A stretch of DNA of 64,000 nt from Rugalucina vietnamica (Eukaryota; Mollusca; Bivalvia; Lucinida; Lucinidae): the NCBI GenBank assembly GCA_964017185.1, contig OZ024883.1, forward strand, positions 41,718,395 to 41,782,394. The letters are read 5' to 3'. Both the position numbers and the translations under genes were made by a program. Shown in pieces: positions 46,078 to 58,460 of the stretch (positions are counted from its first letter, which is position 1; the number at the start of each line of letters is the position of its first letter). The notes beneath the pieces are model-generated. The model saw only the letters and a list, made by a program, of their open reading frames with translations, searched no databases and was not told the origin of the DNA.

Positions 46078-46205
46078 AAAACATCAGAATTTTCACGAGT
46101 GCGCAGCTTCAGAATTTTCACGAGTGCGCAGCACGAGTGAAAATTCTGATGTTTTCAACTCACTCGATGAAATATATTTGGTATTCACCGAAAAAAAGCA
46201 AATCA

Positions 46206-46960
46206 GTGAGGACGCAGCCAGCGTGCATGCGGTGATTGTATTTTATTTTGAAACCTTACTCCACGCAAAATAATCCGAAACAAAATGGCGACCTCTTTTT
46301 GGTCGAAATTTCGCTCAAAATGACATGCTTATTGCTGTGCTTAAAACAATATCTGTTATATTGTGCAGCTAGATCCGCCTTGTCCGGGATTTCATATTAC
46401 CGTCTAACACTGAGACGCCACATGACAAACTTTTTTCAACGAAAACGACACGAAACACTTTTGCCTGTCACGGCATTCTCCTGAAATGCGAATTTTAGGG
46501 GTTGCCAATTATATTAGAACAAAAAATTGTTCACACTCGGATATTATATTTGACCGTACGTAAGTCATCAAGATAGATTTGACCGTGTGGAGGCTAATTC
46601 TGTGTATTGGAGAAGATCGTATTACGTCACACCACATGTGTGATATGTGTTGTCACCTTTCTCCATTTTGTGGAAAGGATTTAATTAATTAGTTTAATTT
46701 TGGTGAAATTTCATCACGAAATTCTGGATTTACCAAACCATCATTCCATGAACATGAGGAGTGGGTGGGGAAGATCATGTAATACTCTGATTCTCTTCCT
46801 GAGATGTATGGGGTGTACACCTGGCAGATTAGACATGTGAGACTCTAACACTGCTCGTAAGTACCAACAAATGTTTATTACAGCATAGCTCAATCCGCAA
46901 TCGTGACAATGGTCTCTAAAAGATCTATAGCAGTTTGCTGAACCCTAATTGCAACAGTCA
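46206..46960. other. No feature recognised
   Basis: No supported gene. Short open frames only. Confidence 0.5.
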
Positions 46961-47252
46961 TTTGTAATCACTGCCCCCTCCCCCCACCTACGGGGAAGGG
47001 TGAGGGGTTGGGTGATAGCCGGGTTAAAGAACAGGGCAGTTAATTTTCGTGTGTCCCCGCAGTGTAGGGGAAAAGATGGGGGGTTGACATTACGATCCTT
47101 ACCCCAGGGAGATTTTGTTCTGTGAAGGGCGGGGCAAAGAGCAAAGTTTTGACCTCCAGTTTCCCCCCTGGGGGTGGGGCTAATGGCAGAGCGCTGAAAG
47201 CTTAAAGTAATAATCCCTGATCCCTGTAGGTGGGGGAGCAGTGGTTACAAAA
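46961..47252. mobile_element. GC-rich MITE
   Basis: Ends TTTGTAATCACTGCCCCCTC and CCACCTAC are mirrored by GTAGGTGGGGGAGCAGTGGT and TACAAAA at the right, so the inverted repeats are about 30 bp. The body has several CCCC/GGGG blocks that could pair. About 290 bp, non-coding. Confidence 0.75.
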
Positions 47253-47348
47253 TTCAACATCGGCAGAAATTAGGACCCAATAAATCTGGTCTAAGCTTCT
47301 CTGTAGTTTCTGTTGTGGTTCTAGCTCTATGTTTTTTGTTGTCATTGC

Positions 47349-47349
<1 letters not shown>

Positions 47350-47404
<55 letters not shown>
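47350..47404. repeat. (TG)n microsatellite
   Basis: Pure TG run followed by T-rich DNA. Confidence 0.95.
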
Positions 47405-47407
<3 letters not shown>

Positions 47408-48168
47408 GTGTTTCTTCTCCTTTTTTTTCTTTTTTTTTTTCATTTTTTAACATATTAATAAGTGAGGTGTATTAATGAAGAAAAATTGTGTGATAATCAG
47501 TCTATTCTTGTAGGCATGCACTGTTAATACTGTAACTCTGCTGTTACATTAAGAAAAACATGCCCATGTAATAAACTAGTGATGGGCCGATGATCGATTA
47601 TAATCGAAAGCTAGTTGGTTTGGGCTTAAGATTGCTATAATCGAAAGTAAAATGCAGCAATCGATTGTAATCGGTTTCAAGACTCAGGGTGTAAAAAGTT
47701 TTAGGTTAGTTAAAAATGTCAGAGTTTGAGATAGATCTCACTAATCATAACTTGTACTTGCATATAAAACTACATGTACTTTGGAGCAATTTTTCTTCTT
47801 CATTTATTTATTTATTATGAAATTTCTGCCAACATATATATATACAAATACATATATGCGACAAGGATTGGGCTTAGGCAAAGCCTATCATTGCCCTCTC
47901 CCGTCGGTATTACAATTTACTTTCATTATGAAAATCAATCCTACTATGCATAATAATATCTGTCATATACATTTTATATATACAATCAAAAGTACATGTT
48001 AACTATGTGAACAGTATGGATAAGGTGCGAATTCATCTGGAGCAGATTTTCAAGATCAGTCATAGCAAAGTTGGTACACTTACATGTAGTCACCGTGCTG
48101 GTAAAACTTAAGTTAGGCTCGACAGTCATGCTAAAGCTCTGTTCCACAGGAGTTCGATCGTTATCCAT

Positions 48169-48204
<36 letters not shown>

Positions 48205-48967
48205 CTATGAGATCGCACTCCACAAGGGTTGTGAGTTTTTTGTTGCTGTTGTTGTTGTTGTTTTTCTACAGCGCGAGAGATAATCTGTATTGATGTATCA
48301 TCACGTGAAAGAATTGTGTATTAATATTGTTTTATTTTATTTTTGGAATCCCAGGGAGAGTGCGTAATCTCTAGTCAGTTTCTGGGTGATTGTGTGCATG
48401 TTTATGTGCCGACCCACTCTCATGCCAAATAACTAGCAACGATGTAGGATAGTCAGTCACACAATTGTTAAGTTGTTCCATTCTCATTTTTGCATTTTAT
48501 ATACTTTAAGTTTAGAAAAAACATTAACTGCTAGAAGATTTTTTGATCACGAGAATATTAATTGAAATGTGTGTTTTAGGTTTCGCAAAGTTTTTTCCCC
48601 TAGGTGCGCGATCACACCCTTCCTACTCCGATTTCGGTATTCCGTAAGGCCGAACAGAAACGACTTATACTGATCACTTTCAAATAAAGTATGCCGTGCC
48701 ACCTCACTTTGGGATGGTTGAATGAATTTCTAGACAAGACAAGAAGGCGGAAAATATACAGTTAATGCTCATTTTAAGTATGTAACGGTAAGTTGTGACA
48801 GTTATTGAATTATTGATCATAACTGTGTGTCATGAACTTAACGGACTAGTCAATCAGAGAGTCAATCGACGCAGGTATCACGCGGATTATGTCCCTTAGA
48901 ATTTTGATTTATAGCTTTTGTACTTGTTTCATGTATCAGTGTATTTAATTTTTAAGCCCTGTCTCAG

Positions 48968-49022
<55 letters not shown>

Positions 49023-50037
49023 ATATATGTATATATATCGCATTCATTAAAACCGAAGACAAGAGCTGTAAGACTTTCTATCTGTTATGCTGGTTCACCC
49101 TATAACCGGGGTACTAAACGCTTTTGGCACTGCTAAGACAAAGAGTTTAATCATTTGATCTATATGTGTCTTCAAAATCATGAAGTCAACATAAGGCATG
49201 TAAAACAATAGAAAAGTAACTGATGTCGGATTGCTAGTGATTTTGGTCAAGCAGAGTATGTCTCGTCCATTTTGTTTCATATAAATGAAAACCTAACGTT
49301 AACCGGTGTATTTATATATGCTTGAGTAATTTTCTTAGCGATGTACATTTTGTATAAATAAAAACCACAAAAGGAAAAGAAAAGATAGCCAGAAATTATG
49401 AAAAAAGTGAATGTTCCCTCTCTTATAAATAAAATGGAGTTCTGCTTCAAAGTAAGTGGTATGCATACATGTGATATCTAACGATTGATCGTGAATCTCC
49501 CGATATTTTGGTACCAAAAACGCTCTCACGATATAAAAACCTAAAACCCGATGAAGAAAAATTCCTATGATGTTTTTTCCGCAAGCCACCATTTTTTTTA
49601 GTTTTCCCCAAAAAGATCGTTTAGCAGAATGTTTACAGCGCCTACTCGACGAATTTTTGTAGTGTGAAGTGACAGGTGTGATTATTGGCCTCAGGTAATT
49701 GGATTAACGCTATTAGGTGCTAGGTAATTGTCGTACATGATTTGAGGATGTCAGGTAAGCTTACGTAAGGATCATCAGTTGACATGGTTGATTGATCGGT
49801 GACCATCGGGGTTTGTCTTGAGCTTGATAAAAAAAAATACACCTACCTTCAAAAAAGCAATAATCCCAATAATATTACTCCAAAACACTATTCCAACATG
49901 TTCCAATAACTTATTGTGAGACTCGAAGTAAACAAATGACAATACACAGCTTTCCATTTATATGCAATTATTTATTGTGTAAACATAAACCATGTGCTTT
50001 TTACGTCTGGTCAAACGCTGGAGTGCTATGACGTCAT
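47405..50037. other. No gene; microsatellites
   Basis: An AAT run at 48170-48203, TTG repeats at 48243-48263 and poly-T/(TAT)n at 48970-49025 are the only structure seen. A palindrome-like TCGATTATAATCGAAAG near 47600 may be a MITE end. No coding region is supported. Confidence 0.5.
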
Positions 50038-50039
50038 CA

Positions 50040-50111
50040 TGGCCAAGTGGTGCAGTGGTTAAGGTGTTGGCTTGTCACGCGGGAGGTCGGGAGTTCGAAT
50101 CTCCGCTGGAG

Positions 50112-50113
<2 letters not shown>
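50040..50113 (+). mobile_element. tRNA-Asp-like sequence with poly-T tail
   Basis: The anticodon loop and 3' anticodon arm TGTCACGCGGGAG match tRNA-Asp (anticodon GTC). Box A is TGGTGCAGTGGTTAAGG and box B is AGTTCGAATCTC. The 5' anticodon arm and acceptor stem no longer pair well, so it is a tRNA-derived SINE or a tRNA pseudogene. About 40 T follow, which would stop pol III at once. Confidence 0.7.
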
Positions 50114-50156
<43 letters not shown>

Positions 50157-51197
50157 AAAAAAGATTTTTTTTATCCTCTTTTCACCTTTAAACCTCTTTT
50201 TTTTTTGCATTAGTTTACTTCTCTTTTTCTAATCTGCACAATTTAGATTGTTTTTTTATTATTATTATTTTTTTTTTTCAAATAGATCTACATGTAATTT
50301 CCTTTTCAAACCTATACAAACTTAATAATTTACTAATTTCACAATTACTTATTTTATCAATGAACTACTGTTGAAGGAAGCTATCATTATCCATTTGGTA
50401 CATAGCAAGTATGTCTTACAACCAGAATTAAATTACTTTCAATAATTATAATAAAATTAGATAATTTTAAGTAATCATCTATAGATTTGTGAGAATCAGT
50501 TGTATATGCATATTGAAGTGCAAACATTTGACAAAATGCTGGACTGCTGAAAATATTTTCCGGGGTAAAATCGGCTATAATTTTGTCGAGAAAAAACCTC
50601 CCTATTTCAGACCTAAATCTCCCTACCAAAAATGTCCAATCTCCCTATTTGGGCCTAAGAATGTATCACATGTATGGTGGTATGTTGCATTTTCCCGCGT
50701 TTTTCTGTCTTCACCAGAAGAAAGAGGGGGTAGAGGAGAATATGGGTCAGCCACACGTTACTCTTTTTCTACTAAAGCTACAATAAAATCCTAAAATACT
50801 TACTACTCATCCTTGGTTTTATCAAACACATTCACGACCCGCCCTGCATTCGCTTTCATTATTTTATTTTGAATAAGAAGCTCCTACACAATTTATCTTT
50901 TTCTCGCATTTGAAAATTATGATGATAATAATGTAGTAAATGTTAGTGATTAATAAATGCACACAAATCACTTGACGAGCAAAACGAATATAAATAATTA
51001 AACGCGAACATCCGAAGAATATATATTTCAAATTGAAATACACTATGTTTGTTACCATTCTTACAATGGCAATGCAATGATAGTTTGTGGTTTCTAAAAG
51101 TGTCAAAACCATGAAAATGCACACATTTCGAGAAAGCACGTGATTGTGAGAAGACTTCATGCCAAAGATGGTAAGTAATAGTATGTTGACACGCAAC
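50114..51197. other. No gene; poly-T and AT-rich DNA
   Basis: Poly-T at 50115-50155, then AT-rich sequence. Short CTCCCTA repeats near 50600-50650. Nothing coding. Confidence 0.5.
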
Positions 51198-51646
51198 AAC
51201 GCTCAGTGATTCAGCTGGACAAAATTTCTGTCCGGACAAAATGGCCGGACAGTATCAGCTTTAGTCGGACATTTTTTATTTTTTCCGGACATCTGATATA
51301 AACCAATAACACACAGAAAAATAAGCCTTAACTAAAGTAATTTATTCAATGTTTCAATCTATAATATATATGATGATATTAATTAACCATTGACTAGATT
51401 TTGACTAGAGAATTTCATTTGAATCATTGTTAAAAATAAACTATGAATGACTAGTTAATTCCATTTGAATGATAGTCATTTTTTTCACTGACACAGTCAC
51501 ATCAATTTGAACAGTGAACTAGTTAATGTTCAATGCAGTCTATCAATGACTCTGATCTCTAAAAATGTTGATCATAAGAACCTGTGAACAGCATTTTAAC
51601 TCAACCAGAAACAGGCAAACAAGGCATTGAAGGCTGCATGGAAGCC

Positions 51647-54600
51647 TCAGTCACTGAAAATTTTTCTTTTCTTGTGTCTGTAACTTACAAGGGCAGCATT
51701 AAAGTCAAAGACTGACAGAGACTTCCCTGCAGCCTTGATCCTTATGAGCATGTTCTGAGTATGGGGAGTTAGCCTATTTCTGGTTGAAGTTAAGATGCTG
51801 TTCTGAATGCTGAAACCCCTTTCACATCCAGATGTATGCACAGGGCATGTCAAAGCCAGATGAGCTAATTTGATTAGGTTTGGATAATCAGCCTTATTGA
51901 ACTCATTGATAAGACTCCAAAGGTTTTGAGTATTGTCCCTAGGGTACATCTGCGCAAGAACTCTAGGTTTAATGACTCTCCACTCTTCTTTTGTAGCTTC
52001 TGGGTCTATAATCTTAGGTGAAGTGGTTGACTTCTCCTCAGAACCCTCTTTCCAGGTGTGAGTCTGAGGATACCCATAATGACTGGTTAACTTATCAATC
52101 TGCTCATCTCCCCAGTTCTCAAGTTCATCAGACGTCAGGAAGCTAATTGGCCTCATTGCCAGTATGCCAAATGCTGTCATTATGTCTGTTCCACTGAATC
52201 TGTGAAAAAATAAAAGAAACAAAAACATTTTTTAACTTATTAATATTACAGACTGATGTTCTTTAGAAACCCCAGTGAGTTTTAATAAAATTTATGTTCA
52301 AAACTGCTTGGTTTTCCTTTCTTTTGTGTGAACCCAGAAAGTAGTAGTAAAATATGATGTTCAGGAAGTGCCACACTAATAAATGTCAGAAGAATAGCTG
52401 GACCACTAGCGAACATTTTAAGCGGTTAAGATTATATCATATCACAAAACTAAAGTATATATACCTTTCATTTATATTATCAATCAACTTGTTGATAAAC
52501 TTCTGCTTAGCTGACTGAACATGATCAGAAGGACAGCTTGTGATTTCATGTCCTAAGAATAGCCCGCCCTGAAGGTGTTCTTCAAGCTTCTTTTCATGTG
52601 GTCCAGTTTCAGTATGGAGCCTTCTGAGGTCATTTACACAATGGTCAGTATTAACCTGAAAAACAATGACACTGTTTTATTTCAGCAAGCTGTCAAAACT
52701 TCATAATCAACTCATCAGGATAACATGTATACCCCAATAAACCCCACTTTTCTATTGCAGAGGTGTAACTATTTTGACTTACTTTTTGCGCTAAAACAAA
52801 AATTGTGGGCACTCTTTAGATACCATTTATTCAACTGAAACTTTTCATACATTACAACTGAAAAATACTTTATATTTTCATGTATACCTGAACAAGGGCA
52901 AGGTCTACATTTTCCTTTTGGAAAAAACAGGCTCAACTTTGTGACATGAGGAATGATGTCCATCATTATGTATGTTAGGCTAATGAACTTCATGCAGGCC
53001 ACCTGAAACAAAAGTATAGACAATGCACATAAAATTAATCCAGTTTTTTTTTCAGCTGTAGAAAGACAATTTTCTATCAGACTCAGAAGGGCGAGTACTT
53101 GTTGATAATTGATGATTTTGCTTATTTCTTCATATAATTTTAATTTTACTAACTGATGAGCACCAACAACATAGGCTTTATGTATTTAAACTGCAGTTTT
53201 TGGCCTCACAGTGCCTGTCTACCAGATGCTATCTTTCAAAAGTAAGTACTGGCCCTGAGGTTATAAAACTTTTTTCAAGCTCAGCTCAGCTGAGCATGAA
53301 ATTTCAGCTGCTCATAAATGTTGAAATAGTCAAAATTAGTGGAAAATTCAGGTTCAATATGCAACAGCTTGTAATTTATCCTGCTCATATGATAAAATGC
53401 CAACACTTGTTGGCATTTTAACATTTAAATTATGAGCAGAACAAATTTTAGTCTCAGCTGAGCTGAGCATGAAAAAGGTTTTATAACCTCAGGGCCAGGA
53501 CTATTTTAATTTAAGGCAAAGCAACCAAAAATGCTTACCTTTTTCTTCAAGTTGACAGCTTTGGGGTCTTTGAGAGTTGTATCAGCAAGGTATGTCAGCA
53601 GAGGCTCTATGGTCCTATAAACTGTCTTCAGTGCATTGAAAAAGGATAGCCACCTAACACTGTGTACTTCCTTGTATTTCAACTGGGGAGCATTGAGCAC
53701 ACTTTCAATAGCTGCTAATTTTTCCTGTTTGCAGGAAGAGTACTTGAAATAGTAGTATATGGATGTGATTGTGTCCTGATAATCCTTTAAGGGAGGCAAA
53801 TTTTCTGCTGCCTGGGAGGTGCAAAGAGCTAGTCTATGAGCTACACAGTGCACATTCTGTAGATGAGGATTTTTTCGTAGCATTATTCCTGTAACCCCCT
53901 TCCCTTTTCCAGTCATTACACTGGCTCCGTCTGAGCCGAGACCCATTATTTTTCCAGGAGGAACACCACGCAGAGAGAGTTGGGTGTATATTTCATTAGC
54001 TATAGCTACACCAGTTCCTTCCGTTAATTTCACATTAGTAACATATTCAGTTGACACTTTCATAGTTTGGGGATCACTAACCTGTGCATACAAAACCAAG
54101 CGTTTATTCACTGCAATATCAGTACTTTCGTCGGCCAGAACTGTTACCGCTGGAGAAGCTGTCAACTTGTGTTCAAGCTCATTTTCCAGGACCTTTGATA
54201 TGGCTTCTAGAAATTCATTAGCGGTATATGAAGAATCATACAGCGTTTTAGATTTGGCCTTTTCAGAATTACTTGCATCAGATTCGGTTTTGTCACTAAC
54301 AGTATTAGACAGGTTGAGTTGAAACGTGGAAATGAGTATACCTATTTTGAGTATATACTTAGTTTTAAGGATAGCAGCTCATAGTAAGAGATAGGAAAGT
54401 CAATGCAGATAACTAAATTATGACTTAACAGAGTAAAGAGAAAGATGGCCAGTTGTTAAAGGTTGATTTACACCGTCAGATTTTTAAATAATAATAGTTA
54501 GTTTTTTGCAGTTGAATTCCCTATCTCATACTATGAGCTGTTATCCTTAAAATTAAGTATGTACTCAGAAAGGTATATATATATATATACTAATTTTCAC

Positions 54601-55188
54601 GTTTCAACCCTACCTGTTAGACTTATCAATTTCTTCATCTAGTTTCAAATGTTCAATATTTGCGGCCTTCACTCGCCTCAGAAACTGAATTAAAGGTCGG
54701 AACTTAGTCAAAGCAATACCCTCAGAGGCTAGAAAATATGCTGCTTCCATAGCAACGAGAATACCCTTTTCTTTGGCACTATGGGCGTTCTTGTCTGCTC
54801 GTTCCATGTGACTCGCAAGTACAGGGGCAGCTAAGGCTGTTTTGTGATCATCCGTTTTTATGTGATCATCCATATTGGAGGTTTTAAAGTTAGCTGATCC
54901 ACGGGTAAATGCATTTTTTCTACCCCTCTCTTTACAAATTTTACAAGTCATTAATTGTTTTTCAGAATCATAATCAAGCCATGGATACATAGAGAGCCAT
55001 TTCTCTCTGAAATTACGCTTGACAACTTTTTTTGCTAAGTCTGTGGAAGTGGGTGGGGCAGTATTGTTATTCTCGTCACTGTTTTGTTTTTCCGGATCTG
55101 TCTGATCCGTGATATTTTCCGATTCGGGCTCATTTGTAGCACCCTCTGATGGAGAGAAGAAAGTTATTTTCGTTTGCTTCAATGGCAT
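51647..55188 (-). CDS. hAT transposase (ZNF862-like), five exons, one frameshift
   Basis: Exons on the minus strand: 55188-54614, 54295-53539, 53002-52888, 52655-52465, 52199-51647, all with GT-AG sites and matching phases. Exon 1 starts MPLKQTKITFF and holds a TTF-type zinc finger (MTCKICKERGRKNAF...H). Exon 2 has the RNase-H-like catalytic core: ADESTD, then GLGSDGASVMTGK and NVHCVAHRLALC. Exon 5 has the hAT dimerisation region (LALTCPVHTSGCERGFSIQN with STRNRL). One extra A in a six-A run at 52922-52927 (exon 3) shifts the frame; without it the exons sum to 730 codons. It is therefore nearly intact and may be intact if the extra base is a read error. Confidence 0.8.
52715..52885. mobile_element. 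MITE family G fragment in hAT intron 3
   Basis: AACATGTATACCCCAATAAA and CTAAAACAAAAATTGTGGG with CACTCTTTAGA resemble the interior of the 57.9 kb family G element. The borders are unclear. Confidence 0.45.
53249..53499. mobile_element. MITE, family B copy 3, in hAT intron 2
   Basis: Best-preserved copy: CTGGCCCTGAGGTTATAAAA and its inverse TTATAACCTCAGGGCCAG, inner AGCTCAGCTCAGCTGAGCAT and inverse. About 250 bp. It lies wholly within an intron of the hAT transposase. Confidence 0.85.
54340..54575. mobile_element. MITE in hAT intron 1, TA-flanked
   Basis: CTTAGTTTTAAGGATAGCAG with CTCATAGTAAGAGATAGG and the inverse ATCTCATACTATGAGCTG with TTATCCTTAAAATTAAG form about 60-bp inverted repeats around a 120-bp AT-rich spacer. 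TATA lies at both edges, suggesting TA target sites as for Tc1/mariner-type MITEs. Confidence 0.75.
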
Positions 55189-55554
55189 TTCAAAGCTGGA
55201 TTTCTTAAGATCGCGATTTCCAAGTTTTGGCCCAAGTTTTTTCTTTCGATCACAACGGGTTTCCGAGAAGTTGAAAACGAAAGTAGAAACGATCTACCAA
55301 TCAAAAAGAAGCGTCTTGACTGTGTATTAATTAAGGGTTATAATTTCGATTTTGAGCTAGTAAAAAATTATAAACCAGTCGCGGAAAGATATCACGTGTA
55401 AATTTCAGCCAATCAGCGGTTGTTTTACAAAAAAAAATTCGGTGCGAGCACAAAATTACGCCCGGACAAAATGTCCGTCCTGGTCATCTCGCCCCCGGAC
55501 AACTGGATTTCCCTCCGGACTATGGCCGAGGGCCGACGTCAAAATGAATCACTG

Positions 55555-55804
55555 AACGCTCCGTGTCTATTGCCTGAAAAAAATTACAACCGTGAACAGA
55601 GAGATGTATAAAATATAGCCCATTAACGTTTTACACCGGTTAACGGTATACACCGGTTAACGGGTGAGTCACCATACTGTTAGGCAAAATTTTAGGAGTT
55701 AAATTCAATACTTTTAGCAGCTTGTAACGGGTTTTAGTTTACAAAGTATATAGATATTTCTTTATTTTAATTTATTATTATCATTTTATTAATTTCGTTA
55801 TTTT
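55555..55804. other. Short spacer
   Basis: A short direct repeat ACACCGGTTAACGG occurs twice near 55632-55664. Nothing else is seen. Confidence 0.5.
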
Positions 55805-57545
55805 CTTATTTTATGTAAGTCGGTTAGTCTGTTTAATGAATATAATAACCTGGTTTTGAAGATCACAATTTTCTTCATATGACAAGTTGGAGTTTCCAAA
55901 AAGAAGATCATGTACAGATACAGTTATTTTACTATATATATTTGGCTTTGTTATCAGTGAATTTATTAGATTTGTTCTTTCATTTGAATATTTAGGGCAG
56001 TTGAAGATAAAGTGGTCTATGGTTTCTGGACAGTTACAGTGGGTACAATTTGGTGAGTCTATTAAATGGTCATCATGCAAGTCTTGATTGAGTTGGCTTT
56101 TCCTATTTCTAAGCTGACATAGAATAATTTTATCCTTTCTTGTACCGGGTGAATAATAGTTGGAAGGTGTTGGGGCTTGCTTTTTTAATTCTTGTTTAAA
56201 TGAGTGTAAGGAAGTACAGTTAGCTAAGTTAGGATTAAGGTTATTCCATAAATTAATTGTTGCTGGAAAATAAGATTTTTGAAATGAGGTTGAGTTTGGT
56301 TTAGGGTATCTTAAGTTATTATTTCTTAAAGAATAAGGTACAACATGATCATTATAGCTGTCTTATAATAGACTAATATATTGTTTATATGTGTTGGAGT
56401 TTCATAATTTAGGATTTTAAAAAAATAAGTCAATTTACTGTCCTGTCTACGTTTTGATAGCGAGGTCCATCCAAGTTCATCATACAGAATATCGTGGGAG
56501 GTACCCCGGCGTAATCCTGTTATGATTCGGGCAGCGTCAAGTTGAATGGATTCCAGAAGTTCTGCCCAGAACCCCTCGTCTTTGTCACAGTGACAAAATA
56601 TAAGAGGTATAGAAACGAGTTAAAGATTTCCTGTCCAGATCATACTTCAACATTCTTAAGATATTTAACCTTTTTGATGCTTTTTCATAGATGCGATTGA
56701 TATGTTCCCCCCAGGTTGCATCATATGATAATGTCAGACCCAGATGTGTATGCTGAGTTTCATCTTGAAGTTCAATATTATTAAATTTGACTTTAGGGCA
56801 TTCCCTTATCCGTTTGCGAGTAAAGGTCATAGATTTTGTTTTTGTGGGGTTAAGTATGATACACCATGACTCCGCAAATTGGGCAATTTTTTTCAAATCT
56901 TCTTCAAGTAATTTGATTGAATTGTTGTTTTCGAAGACACTGAATAACGATGTATCGTCTGCGAAGAGTCGAATGTTACAATTAATATCTTTAACAATGT
57001 CATTGATATAAATAAGAAATAATTAGGGACCCAGCACTGAGCCTTGAGGAACTCCAGCTAATGTGTTTTCCCAGTTAGATTTAAAGCCCTCGGTTATCAC
57101 ACGTTGTTTTCTATTTGACAAGTAGCTTTTGAACCAAGATAATAAGTTGTTAGTAATGCCATATTTTTTAAGCTTAAATAGGAGACCGTCATGCCAAACC
57201 TTGTCAAATGCTTTACTTATGTCGCAAAATATGAATTTAATTTCTTTCTGTTTGTCTAAACTTTCTATTATTTTATGATATATTTCCAGGAGTTGATTGA
57301 CTGTGGAATCTTTTGGACGAAAGCCACTTTGAAAATTTGTGATCAGTTGATTGGTTTCCAGGTAATTATACAAATATTTAAAAATTATTTTTTCAAGCAT
57401 TTTACCAATACAGCTAGTTATGGAAATAGGTCTATAATTTGTTGGATCTGAGGAGTCACCTTTGCCTTTGAAAATAGCTGAAATGTTGGACATTTTCCAA
57501 TCTGAGGGTACTTGTCCTAGAGAAAGTGATTTATTGAAAATTCTT
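55805..57545 (-). pseudogene. Non-LTR (LINE) reverse transcriptase, 5'-truncated and decayed
   Basis: Minus-strand reverse transcriptase of the Jockey/CR1 type of non-LTR retrotransposon (class is a guess). Blocks in order: SDPTNYRPISITSCIGKMLE, FQSGFRPKDSTVNQLLE, FCDISKAFDKVWHDGLLFKL (first catalytic Asp), AGVPQGSVLGP, then LFLIYINDIV and RLFADDTSLF (FADD active site), and a C-terminal PETIDHFIFNCP zinc-knuckle-like block at about 56030-55980. A TAA lies directly after SVLGP (about 57024), and shifts occur near 56590 and in 56380-56080. The endonuclease domain is absent, as expected of a 5'-truncated insertion. It cannot function. Confidence 0.75.
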
Positions 57546-57886
57546 TCTGTTCTTCAAAATATCAGAACAGAAAGGTAAAAATTTGTAAATGTATGCCATC
57601 TTATATTCAGTGGAATTGTTCTAAATAAATTCTGTAGTCATATCTAGCAGACTAAATGGTTCTCTCCTTGACCCCTCAGTCTGCATGGTGATGACATGCA
57701 TGCACAATATATAGCTAATTGAACCGATTATACAATCGATAGCTAGTTGGTTAAGTCCATCGGATTATAAACCATCAATTGCAATTTCAAACCGAAGGCC
57801 CAGCACTATAATATACTATGTTTTTCTTATGTTTTAAAAATTTAAAATTATCACCAGAAAATTTTTCATATTTGTCATATTTTTGC
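57546..57886. other. No gene; possible MITE end
   Basis: ATCGATAGCTAGTTGGTTAA near 57740 resembles the inverse of the 47.6 kb TCGAAAGCTAGTTGG segment. The rest is unassigned. Confidence 0.4.
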
Positions 57887-57887
57887 T

Positions 57888-58300
57888 CAAACATCACAAA
57901 AACATGTCCATGTAATCTATACCCCCTTATACCCCACTATTATATAGCAAAACTGGGCCCAGGGGTATGCGGGTATACCTTTTTTTTCTTATTTTTGCTC
58001 CAAAACATAGATTGTGGGTACTCGTTAGAAAAATAAGACAAATATTGACATTTTTCTTCTGAAAATTTTCATTTTTGACAACTTTAAAAATCTCTGTATA
58101 CCGGGTATTGCATGGGCGTGTTTTCGTAATGACAGAGATTGTGGGTGCACATATAAGGGCACCGAGACGGTTTTTACGAATACCCACAATCTAAGCTTTT
58201 GAGCAAAAAATAAGAAAATAGGTATACCCCTGCATACTAAAGTTTTTATATATAAAAATGGGGTTTGAAGGGGTATACTTTACACGGACATGTTATCCTG
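57888..58300. mobile_element. MITE family G, one copy with an adjoining partial copy
   Basis: ACATGTCCATGTAATCTATA, ATACCCCAC, then ATTGCATGGGCGTGTTTTCG delimit a first copy (57888-58130). It is followed by an inverted-order stretch ending GGGGTATACTTTACACGGAC and ATGTTATCC near 58300. Both contain ATTGTGGGTA...TCGTTAGA-type motifs. Non-coding. Confidence 0.6.
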
Positions 58301-58460
58301 ATGTTAATGCTAATTTATATGATTTACTTCTGAAAACAGGAAATATTAGAGAATGTTTGGGAACATCAATTTTACCTGTCTCTTTGGACAGTATTTGTGG
58401 GGTCAGTGGGTTCCAACAGGGTTCAATCAGTTTTTGTGGGCTAGGGAAAAATATATGCGT

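Larger units (their letters stand above)
42914..46205. mobile_element. Palindromic element interrupted by an LTR retroelement
   Basis: 42914-42964 (TTTTTTTCGGTGAATACCAA, then CATCGAGTGAGTTGAAAA) and 46078-46205 together form one palindrome: the right part contains CATCAGAATTTTCACGAGTG in both directions and then the inverse of the left part. The LTR element lies between, flanked by AAAA on both sides (42961-42964, 46078-46081). Confidence 0.8.
51204..55554 (-). mobile_element. Complete hAT transposon, 4.35 kb
   Basis: The terminal inverted repeat CAGTGATTCA (51204) and TGAATCACTG (ending 55554) is flanked on both sides by AACGCT (51198-51203 and 55555-55560). That direct repeat is shorter than the 8 bp typical of hAT. 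Close to both ends are repeated CCGGACA motifs (at least four on the left and three on the right), probable transposase-binding sites. The interior carries a five-exon minus-strand transposase plus two MITEs in introns. Confidence 0.8.

Noticed and set aside
50040..50113. Functional tRNA-Asp gene
   Set aside because: Only the 3' anticodon arm matches tRNA-Asp; other stems are broken.
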